This document shows, piece after piece, positions 1-5,557 of a DNA stretch of 6,569 bases. The position numbers were made by a program, and so were the translations under genes. The stretch comes from Clostridiales bacterium (lineage in GTDB: Bacteria; Bacillota; Clostridia; Tissierellales; Sedimentibacteraceae). The stretch spans positions 675-7,243 of the forward strand of contig DNNJ01000313.1 in the NCBI GenBank assembly GCA_003487955.1. The letters are read 5' to 3'. The notes beneath the pieces are model-generated. The model saw only the letters and a program-made list of their open reading frames with translations. It ran no database searches and had not been told where the DNA came from. The first letter of the stretch is position 1; every line of letters begins with the position of its first letter.

Positions 1-1
1 G

Positions 2-100
2 CAAGATGCCATATTACCAGAAACCGGGGAATGATGAAAACCTGAAGAAGCTCTTGCCGCATTACTGGAAAAACGAAGGAAACTAGCGAATCTCCAGTGA
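2..100 (+). pseudogene. Possible broken C-terminal end of an unidentified gene
   Basis: The frame starting at base 2 reads QDAILPETGE, then two adjacent TGA stops (32-37), then KPEEALAALLEKRRKLANLQ before a TGA at 98-100. The second part looks like a real, helical, charged protein C-terminus. Around the stops, the sequence GAATGATGAAAACC would become an open frame (ATG ATG in place of TGA TGA) if one A were moved from after to before ATGATG, which suggests compensating indels or decay. GC is 47 percent, higher than in the defence genes. An overlapping frame (3-86) is also open and ends in TAG, so the true frame is uncertain. I do not recognise the family. Confidence 0.22.
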
Positions 101-103
101 AAA

Positions 104-147
104 TCTAATAATGCTCTAATAAATGCTTATAGGCACTCTAATAATAC
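104..147. repeat. Three TCTAATAA repeats in 11-base phase
   Basis: TCTAATAA occurs at 104-111, 115-122 and 137-144, that is, at steps of 11 and 22 bases, with the skipped position (126-136) holding a diverged unit. The phase of about one helical turn would put all copies on the same DNA face, as in arrays of protein-binding sites. It abuts the left arm of the 10-base inverted repeat. Low-complexity chance is possible in such AT-rich sequence. Confidence 0.4.
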
Positions 148-230
148 GCTAACAATTTACTAGAGAATCCGCAGTTGTCGGAATGAATAATCAGATCAAA
201 TCCGTGGGTGCGTATGCTCCGGAATAATCA

Positions 231-286
231 AGAGGTAGTTGCTCGGGTGCTTACTTTCATATAGTCATGCTTTTAAAATTACCTCT
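231..286. repeat. Inverted repeat, 10-pair stem with one G-T
   Basis: AGAGGTA (231-237) is perfectly complementary to TACCTCT (280-286). The stem continues through one G-T and two A-T pairs to 231-240 with 277-286, leaving a loop of 36 bases. It lies inside the larger bounded element. An AT-rich run TTTTAAAATT overlaps its right arm. It lacks a terminal T-run after the stem and so is not an obvious terminator. Confidence 0.5.
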
Positions 287-316
287 AACTAACTTAACTA
301 CATTTCGTTATTAATC

Positions 317-342
317 TCGGGTTGCTTTCCAGTCGAACCCGA
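317..342. repeat. GC-rich hairpin downstream of the ATPase gene
   Basis: TCGGGTT (317-323) pairs perfectly with AACCCGA (336-342) around a 12-base loop. A second overlapping choice is CCGT (345-348) with ACGG (353-356), and the CCCG at 338-341 can also pair with CGGG at 354-357, so the folds compete. On the minus strand it lies about 80 bases after the ATPase stop and could end or stabilise the transcript, but no U-run follows. Confidence 0.5.
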
Positions 343-423
343 TGCCGTTGTTACGGGCTGCAAACTTTGTTGTCTGCACCGAAACCCCAATTGACATATA
401 GTTTTTGTTAGCGTTTCGTTGTT

Positions 424-2133
424 TTAAAATAGTCTTGTTTGATTATACATTTTATCCAAAAAAGGTTGAATATATAAACTTACATCCTCATATTCATGAT
501 CTTGAAGCAAGCTGTACTTTTCTTTAAGTTCAATTATTGGACAGCCAAACTCTATATCATAAAGTTCTTCCAATCCAAGTATAAGTTGACTTCCTTTGGG
601 TTGGTTTTTTAAAATGAATGAATAGACTGCATCAATGTGACCCATATCTTGTGCTTGTTGATTTGGCGAATCAATAATTATTGGGCAGAATGCAGAAGAG
701 CCGAATTTGTGTATGGTTTTAATAATCGCAAAATAGTAAGCAAGAAGAACTCTAGGCAATGTACTACCGGTTTCAGGTATGCTAGGATTAATGCTTTTCA
801 TATCTTCATCACTAATAGACCATACATCCAATTCTCTAAGATGCTTTCTCAAATTTTTACGATAAAACTCAAATATTTCTGATTTTCTCTTTTTATCTTC
901 TATTCCTTTAAGAATTCTATTTAGCCTACTTATTTCGATTGATAATTCAATAATTTGTGATTTCAATTCTTCAATGTTTGCATCAAAAACCTTTTTGAGT
1001 TCTTTTTTTCCTTCGTTTTCAATGATGTCACGTAGTTTAACTTCGCCTTGTTTTTTTTCCAATATTGTTTCAACTTTTATTATCTCCTCATTATTGTTAG
1101 TATATTCTTGATTTGTCTTTCTTATATTATCATCAATTTGAGATAGTTCTCTAGTTAGTTCTACTAGTAGCTCTTTGCATTTCTGTTCATCTTGAGCTAT
1201 TTCAAATCTTTCTTCAAATGAATTTTCATAAGTTGCACCACATGTTGGACAATCAATGTGGTCATCAATTTGATAGAACGTTGCATGCTCATAATCTTTT
1301 CGAACTTCATTGAGCGACTTTTTCGTAATATCAATTTGAGTTTCAATATTCATTTTCAGGTTGTGATATTCAACAAGTCTCACCTTTAGTCTTTCTTGCA
1401 ACTTTTTTAGTTCTTGTGATTCAATGAGAAGCTCTTTAATCTCTTCCTTAAAATCATCCATATTAAGAGAGAACTCAACTTGATCAAGTTCCTCCTTTAC
1501 TTTTTTAAGCATCTTTTTCAAAAACTCTTTTTCACTTTCCAATTCGCCAATTTTGACCGTATGTTTATTAATTTCATTTTTTGTAATATAATAGTCATTA
1601 GGTCTTATCCCTGTATGATAATAGCTGATGTATTCTTTGTAATTTTTAAGTTGGGATAGGTTTTTAAATGAAACCCAAGGCTCTTGCCAACTAGAATCTT
1701 GATCGACATAGAACGGAAGAAAGCAATAAGCAGGAGGAGGTGTTATTACTTCATTAGATTTATCCGGCAGCTGAATTTGAAAATCCAATAATTCAGCTAA
1801 GAATGGACCGAGTCCTTTGGTAATACTATTAAAAGTGCCAAGGATTTTATTATTGGAATCAAATACCGAATAGGTTTTAAAATCTTTGAGAATTTTATAA
1901 TTAATCTCATCAATCTTAAAAGCGATAAGAATGACTGGTGAGACATCTGTCCATTTTTTATTTGACTTACGAGGACTTGCACCAAATGCTTCATAGATAG
2001 ACTTAATCAATGAAGATTTACCAGTATCATTTTTACCATAAATGACAGTTCTAGTTCTGTCTAGTCTTATCGTTTTGGCTTTTCTCTCTTTGTGAGACAA
2101 TAGCATTATTTCGGACAAAATGAAGTTTTTCAT
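424..2133 (-). CDS. Rad50/SMC-like ABC ATPase with zinc hook, LmuB-like
   Basis: A 569-residue split ABC ATPase. Walker A is GKNDTGKSS at residues 33-41 (bases 2011-2037). Two coiled-coil arms (about 185-285 and 305-425, rich in E, K, L and I) flank a CPTC zinc-hook motif at 295-298 (bases 1240-1251), so the protein should dimerise through Zn2+ as Rad50 does, though the arms are much shorter than in true SMC or Rad50. The signature region is ETGSTLPRVLLAYYFA (454-469) and Walker B is CPIIIDSPNQQ (483-493; DSP codons 664-672). The usual glutamate after the Walker B aspartate is replaced by serine, and the classical LSGG is degenerate. In Lamassu and ABC-3C defence such ATPases detect foreign DNA structures and release or activate the nuclease encoded beside them; that role is inferred here. 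The gene starts 50 bases after the nuclease stop with an A-rich leader and no clear Shine-Dalgarno. No LmuC-like gene follows. Confidence 0.82.
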   Translation of the reverse strand: MKNFILSEIMLLSHKERKAKTIRLDRTRTVIYGKNDTGKSSLIKSIYEAFGASPRKSNKKWTDVSPVILIAFKIDEINYKILKDFKTYSVFDSNNKILGTFNSITKGLGPFLAELLDFQIQLPDKSNEVITPPPAYCFLPFYVDQDSSWQEPWVSFKNLSQLKNYKEYISYYHTGIRPNDYYITKNEINKHTVKIGELESEKEFLKKMLKKVKEELDQVEFSLNMDDFKEEIKELLIESQELKKLQERLKVRLVEYHNLKMNIETQIDITKKSLNEVRKDYEHATFYQIDDHIDCPTCGATYENSFEERFEIAQDEQKCKELLVELTRELSQIDDNIRKTNQEYTNNNEEIIKVETILEKKQGEVKLRDIIENEGKKELKKVFDANIEELKSQIIELSIEISRLNRILKGIEDKKRKSEIFEFYRKNLRKHLRELDVWSISDEDMKSINPSIPETGSTLPRVLLAYYFAIIKTIHKFGSSAFCPIIIDSPNQQAQDMGHIDAVYSFILKNQPKGSQLILGLEELYDIEFGCPIIELKEKYSLLQDHEYEDVSLYIQPFLDKMYNQTRLF

Positions 2134-2183
2134 ATTTTTTGGTTCTTAGATTCCGAATGAGTTTCTTAAAATTGCCATTATTT
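2134..2183 (-). other. Short spacer within the nuclease-ATPase operon
   Basis: Fifty bases separate the nuclease TAA from the ATPase ATG. There is no promoter match or hairpin, so co-transcription is expected. It contains a 10-codon ATG-to-TAA frame (2146-2178), in phase with the ATPase but closed before it. There is no sign that this is a gene. The leader next to the ATPase start is A-rich with only AAGAAC as a possible weak ribosome site. Confidence 0.5.
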
Positions 2184-3281
2184 TTATTCATACAATTCGG
2201 ATATAATTAAAGCATCTAAAATTTCTTGTTCGTATATTTTTTGATCAATTGGCTTTTTATTATACTCTGTCGATACAATTGAAACACACTCTAATAGTGT
2301 CTTATCTTCAAAATTCGATGAATCATCCAGTTGTTTTATTGTGGTTTTTATTCTTTTAATAATTGATGACAGGATCGCATTATTTGGTTCAAGTCTTTCG
2401 ATCTCCGCCTTTTTCCAAGCATTTCTGAGTTTTTTAATTTGAGTAAATTTTACACTTTCGTTGGAAAGAATTGATTCAATATTATTCCAGATAGAATCGA
2501 AATCTTTTGCAGCACCACAAACATCTAATATGTTTTGAAATTGTGTTTTTCCAATTGCCTTATTACTAATTAAATCATCGAATGATATTATTTCTTTATT
2601 GTAATTAGATTTTCGTTTAACCTCATTAAATAACTGTTGATAAAGCATTGGGACATTCTGCTTTGTTTTGGGGAAGTTTTGTTCAAGGAAAGTAGCAATT
2701 TTACCTTGTGTATATGTTGGGCTATCATCTAAATTTAATTCTACTACTTTAAGAAATGTTATTTCTTCATATCCTAATATTTCCTCATCTGGTAGTTGCT
2801 CTTGTAGTTTTTCCGTTATTAATTTTCTATCCTTTTCGCTCAATTCAATTATGCATACTTCCTTTTTATTGAGAGTGTTATTTGAATTCGTACCTATCTT
2901 AAAACCTATATTTGAAACAAAGTTCAAAGATTCAGTTTTGTCTTTAGCTTTTAATTTGCTGTCATATAATTTAGCAATGATTGACAGTAAGATTTTATTA
3001 CTATTGCTTGATGGATTTTTTATTAGTTCTCCGAGAGTCCAATATGACTTATTGGCCTTTCCTTTAATTTGATAAAATGAAACCTTTTCAGGATTATTTT
3101 CAGAGTCCATTATCATCAAGTCCTCTTGATAGTCAAAAACAAAAAGATAATCGCTCTTTTCATTATGATGGTCAAGTAACTGACAAATACTCCAATCCTT
3201 TTGATAATCAAATCTACTAGATGAAGTCGCACCAGCTTTTTCTCTTGGTTTATTCTCTATTATAATATTTTTAAGTTCCAT
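2184..3281 (-). CDS. Cap4/DUF4297-type dsDNA nuclease, LmuA-like
   Basis: A 365-residue protein with an N-terminal Cap4-type nuclease domain of the PD-(D/E)XK superfamily. Visible motifs: REKAG at 13-17, FDYQKDW at 24-30, the acidic strand FDYQEDLMIMD at 49-59 (D54 is the likely metal ligand) and FYQIKGK at 69-75 with the Q-x-K active-site pair Q71/K73. Residues about 120-365 are helical and polar; I recognise no SAVED or other sensor domain, so cyclic-nucleotide control as in CBASS Cap4 is unlikely. Known relatives cut double-stranded DNA in Lamassu, CBASS and DUF4297-HerA defence. The ATG at 3279-3281 is preceded by a weak purine-rich AGAAAG. The frame is open upstream to 3479 but lacks any ATG, GTG or TTG, and the REKAG motif sits where this family normally has it, so this start is well supported. 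The gene is followed after 50 bases by an SMC-like ATPase. The LmuA-like role is inferred from that pairing; a second partner for HerA is the alternative. Confidence 0.82.
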   Translation of the reverse strand: MELKNIIIENKPREKAGATSSSRFDYQKDWSICQLLDHHNEKSDYLFVFDYQEDLMIMDSENNPEKVSFYQIKGKANKSYWTLGELIKNPSSNSNKILLSIIAKLYDSKLKAKDKTESLNFVSNIGFKIGTNSNNTLNKKEVCIIELSEKDRKLITEKLQEQLPDEEILGYEEITFLKVVELNLDDSPTYTQGKIATFLEQNFPKTKQNVPMLYQQLFNEVKRKSNYNKEIISFDDLISNKAIGKTQFQNILDVCGAAKDFDSIWNNIESILSNESVKFTQIKKLRNAWKKAEIERLEPNNAILSSIIKRIKTTIKQLDDSSNFEDKTLLECVSIVSTEYNKKPIDQKIYEQEILDALIISELYE

Positions 3282-3360
3282 TGATTTTATCTTTCTAAAT
3301 AGTGGTAATACCCTTTTGATAAGCGAATTACAATGAATGCTAACGGATGGTGCTATGTTG

Positions 3361-3448
3361 CGGGCGGCATTAGGAATTGCATTCCTTTCTGCCGTTACAA
3401 ACTTAATAGGAATTGTGAACCTTTCAAGTTGCGCATCTTTGCCGCCTG
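3361..3448. repeat. Multi-stem imperfect palindrome with competing pairings
   Basis: An outer inverted repeat GGCGGCA (3363-3369) and TGCCGCC (3440-3446) can extend by one G-T and one C-G pair to 9 pairs. Inside lies a hairpin AGGAAT (3372-3377) with ATTCCT (3381-3386) and a TGC loop, reinforced by CGGCA (3365-3369) with TGCCG (3390-3394). A second inner stem pairs AACTT (3400-3404) with AAGTT (3426-3430), plus AGG with CCT. CGGCA can pair with either 3390-3394 or 3440-3446, so the two folds exclude each other. No T-run follows on either strand, so it is not a standard intrinsic terminator. Confidence 0.6.
3398..3428 (-). promoter_or_regulatory. Candidate Bacteroidota-type promoter for the nuclease-ATPase pair
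   Basis: On the minus strand a -7 box TAAGTTTG (3398-3405) matches the Bacteroidota consensus TAnnTTTG. A -33 core TTG (3425-3427, within CTTG) lies 19 bases upstream, inside the usual 19-21 spacing. Transcription would start near 3390 and give a leader of about 110 bases containing the inner hairpin arm 3365-3394. The match could arise by chance in AT-rich DNA, but its position just before the nuclease gene supports separate transcription of this pair. Confidence 0.42.
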
Positions 3449-3472
3449 AAATATACTGTATGCCTTGTGCTT

Positions 3473-5557
3473 TTATATTTCATCTTCTTTTTGATTTAAG
3501 TTTTGCCAGTCGTCTGCTAGTGTTTCCCAGTTAACTTCTCTTTCTTCTTTTCTCGTCCAAACATCCCAGAAATCAGGGTCTTCTGACTTTGGTCTATGTT
3601 CTTTTTTTAGTTCGTTCATTTCAACAAGAATTGGAATTGGGGTCGCCCATCCAAGGAGAATTGCCTTTCTAGTAGGTAAAATTGGCAATTCATTTAAAAG
3701 ACCACCAATGTTGTCTGGAACGAGTCTTTTTACAAGTTCTTGGTCTCTGTCATTTACAATTCTATGTAATAAGAATGTGTTACATTGAGATAGAACAGTC
3801 GGAGAAAGTTCAGAAGGACGTTGAGATGATAAAGTCAAGCTTAAGCCGAATTTCCTACCCTCCTTTGCAATTCTTTCAAATGATTCTGTGCAAAGTTGAG
3901 ATGCGGAAATTTCCTCACCACCATCATTATAACGCTTAATGAAATTATGAGCCTCCTCCATTACGATATTGGTAGGTAAAAGTTTATTATTAGCTCTTCT
4001 ATATCTTTGAAGAGATTCAAAAATTACTCTTGAAATAACGGAAACTAATAAATGTGTAATATCTGATGGCACAAGTGAAAGGTCTATAATTGAGATTCCA
4101 TTTATTGTACTTTCAAGCCAATTTTCTAAAGTAATTTCTTCGTTGTTAAGTATTATAGAATTCATTCTGCTATCTGCTAGCATCGTTCGAATTCTCATAG
4201 TTAGAAAATCAACATATTGCAACTTTCCTTCCTTCTCAGCCAAGCTATCAATGTAATTTGCAATTTCGTTTACTTCAAATGGGATAGGGTTATCTTCATT
4301 ACTTCTCGCTATCACTTCAGGAAAGTGATTTTTTATTAATTCACTTAAGTTGTTAATTATTGTTTCAACTTCAATAACTGTAAAATCTCTATACCAAGGA
4401 TTGCCTTCATATTGTCCTCCAAACTTCCCAAGTCTTATTGTTTCAATTATTCTAAAAGACTCATTTAATTCCGCTTTTACAGGTTCATCTAATTCAATTG
4501 CATAAAAGCTTAATCCTTGCGTCAACCCATTAAGTTTATTGCCAAATTCATTCTTTCCCGGTTTTCCTGAATAGGAATTTGCTCCGTTGTTTAAGTCAGT
4601 TTGCAATGAAAATAATGATGTCAATAAAAATCTTTTAGACCTACCTATTTTTATTGAAGTTTTGTCAATTGAATTCGTTTTTAATTCTCTAAGTGCTTGT
4701 TTTAAAAGTGGTCTTTGGGTTCTGCCACTTGCATTCGAAAACGAGCTCCATTCATAGCTATTCCAGAGCCAAGCAGGAACTTTGAGTTCCTTAAAAGTAT
4801 CTATCTCATGTTCTGAAAGTTCAACTTTAAATTTCTTGATTTCACAATTCAAATTGTTGAAAGCATCTGTATATTCTCCATTTGGGTCTAGAATTATGAA
4901 TCTAGAATTTAACTGTTCCCCTTCTTTTAATTTGGTAGATGCTTCTTCTAAAGACCATCTAATAATACCTGCTACACTACAAGACTTGCCACTACCCGTA
5001 TTTCCTAAGATTGCAACGTGTCTACCAAAAAATCTATCAGGGTTTATTCTTACTGTAGCATTTCCAGCAATCGGAGCTGTTCCTATTTTGACACAAGCAT
5101 TTTTTTCTTTGTTCTCAACAATTGATTTAAGTTGTATATCTGTTGGCAAAATCACGCTATCACCAACAGATGGGAAGCTATAAACTCCTCTTTCTAGTTC
5201 ATAATATTTATCTTCAATTTTTCCTTTTTGTTTTAAGGTACCCATTGGGGTAATTGACATTTTCCGTAAAGGAAATGGCAAATCAATTAAATCAAAATCC
5301 TTGTACCCTTTCCTTTTTGGGTATTGACTCTGCTCAACTCCTAGCCAGCTTATTAGACCAACCAAAGCACCATTTTCATTAGGTATTAAGACAAATCCAT
5401 TAATTCTTGGAAATAAAGTTGGCACACCAGTATTTAACGCAGTATTTTGTGGTGCTGAAATATCAAGAACTACTTTTATTTCATTTGGAGAAACATAATC
5501 AACAGTTCCAACAGTTAAGTTCCTTAGATGGTCAAAATCGTATTGCTGCAAACTCAT
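3473..5557 (-). CDS. herA: HerA/DUF87 hexameric ATPase of a Sir2-HerA system
   Basis: A 694-residue HerA-FtsK class ATPase, expected to form a hexameric ring that moves on DNA and scaffolds its partner effector. Residues 1 to about 170 resemble the HAS-barrel domain. Walker A is GNTGSGKS at residues 185-192 (bases 4982-5005). The HerA-typical DPNGEY lies at 224-229. Walker B is IVMEEAHNF at 531-539, with paired acidic residues E534 and E535. A sensor/arginine segment SSQRPSELSP follows at 577-586, and the C-terminal DPDFWDVW of HerA-like helicases is at 660-667. Residues about 245-345 form a divergent, polar insertion between the Walker motifs. The ATG overlaps the upstream SIR2 stop (ATGA), so both are surely one transcript. 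All catalytic motifs are intact and length is normal for the family. The neighbour gives the system assignment; the next gene downstream, a DUF4297 nuclease, is another known class of HerA partner. Confidence 0.93.
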   Translation of the reverse strand: MSLQQYDFDHLRNLTVGTVDYVSPNEIKVVLDISAPQNTALNTGVPTLFPRINGFVLIPNENGALVGLISWLGVEQSQYPKRKGYKDFDLIDLPFPLRKMSITPMGTLKQKGKIEDKYYELERGVYSFPSVGDSVILPTDIQLKSIVENKEKNACVKIGTAPIAGNATVRINPDRFFGRHVAILGNTGSGKSCSVAGIIRWSLEEASTKLKEGEQLNSRFIILDPNGEYTDAFNNLNCEIKKFKVELSEHEIDTFKELKVPAWLWNSYEWSSFSNASGRTQRPLLKQALRELKTNSIDKTSIKIGRSKRFLLTSLFSLQTDLNNGANSYSGKPGKNEFGNKLNGLTQGLSFYAIELDEPVKAELNESFRIIETIRLGKFGGQYEGNPWYRDFTVIEVETIINNLSELIKNHFPEVIARSNEDNPIPFEVNEIANYIDSLAEKEGKLQYVDFLTMRIRTMLADSRMNSIILNNEEITLENWLESTINGISIIDLSLVPSDITHLLVSVISRVIFESLQRYRRANNKLLPTNIVMEEAHNFIKRYNDGGEEISASQLCTESFERIAKEGRKFGLSLTLSSQRPSELSPTVLSQCNTFLLHRIVNDRDQELVKRLVPDNIGGLLNELPILPTRKAILLGWATPIPILVEMNELKKEHRPKSEDPDFWDVWTRKEEREVNWETLADDWQNLNQKEDEI

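Larger units (their letters stand above)
146..414. repeat. Element bounded by a perfect 10-base inverted repeat
   Basis: ACGCTAACAA at 146-155 is the exact reverse complement of TTGTTAGCGT at 405-414, enclosing 249 bases of non-coding sequence. The outer words (GCTAAC and GTTAGC) are reminiscent of the R boxes of integron attC sites, which also pair with each other. However, 269 bases is longer than ordinary attC sites and GTTAGCG does not fit the GTTRRRY consensus exactly. No target-site duplication flanks it (AAT versus TTC), so a recent MITE insertion is not supported. Confidence 0.5.
101..423. other. Non-coding, repeat-rich flank downstream of the ATPase gene
   Basis: About 320 bases follow the ATPase stop with no convincing gene on either strand. 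They contain phased 8-base repeats (104-144), a bounding 10-base inverted repeat (146-155 with 405-414), two good internal stems and a 7-base direct repeat TTTCGTT (303-309 and 414-420). The whole is less AT-rich than the genes. It may be a recombination-type end element or a structured 3' region; I see no tRNA, transposase or integrase in it. Confidence 0.5.
3282..3472. other. Structured, GC-richer spacer between the two gene pairs
   Basis: This 191-base gap separates the HerA stop from the nuclease start. Bases 3341-3450 are about 45 percent GC, clearly above the flanking genes, and hold several inverted repeats and a candidate promoter. The minus frame leading into the nuclease is open across it, but it has no start codon and its translation does not resemble the nuclease family. 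I regard it as non-coding, of the structured intergenic type common between accessory genes in Bacteroidota. Confidence 0.6.

Noticed and set aside
104..147. CRISPR array.
   Set aside because: Units are 8 bases at 11-base steps, far shorter than CRISPR repeats and spacers, and no cas gene is present.
317..342. Intrinsic terminator for the ATPase gene.
   Set aside because: The hairpin is good but no run of T follows it on the minus strand, and it lies about 80 bases from the stop codon.
2146..2178. Ten-codon ATG frame between nuclease and ATPase as a small gene or leader peptide.
   Set aside because: Too short, with no ribosome site, no regulatory codon pattern and no accompanying attenuator hairpin.
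3282..3479. The reading frame of the nuclease is open upstream of its ATG right back into the end of HerA, suggesting a longer protein.
   Set aside because: The 64 extra codons contain no ATG, GTG or TTG, run through the inverted repeats, and would place extra sequence before the REKAG motif that normally lies near the N-terminus of this family.
3337..3534. Plus-strand 65-codon open frame across the spacer.
   Set aside because: It overlaps the HerA 3' end and the palindromic spacer, and its hydrophobic translation has no family resemblance; it is best seen as a by-product of the repeat.
4782..5183. Plus-strand open frame of 133 codons inside HerA, and a similar 134-codon one at 2668-3072 inside the nuclease.
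   Set aside because: Both lie wholly antisense to genes with clear conserved motifs and show no motif of their own.
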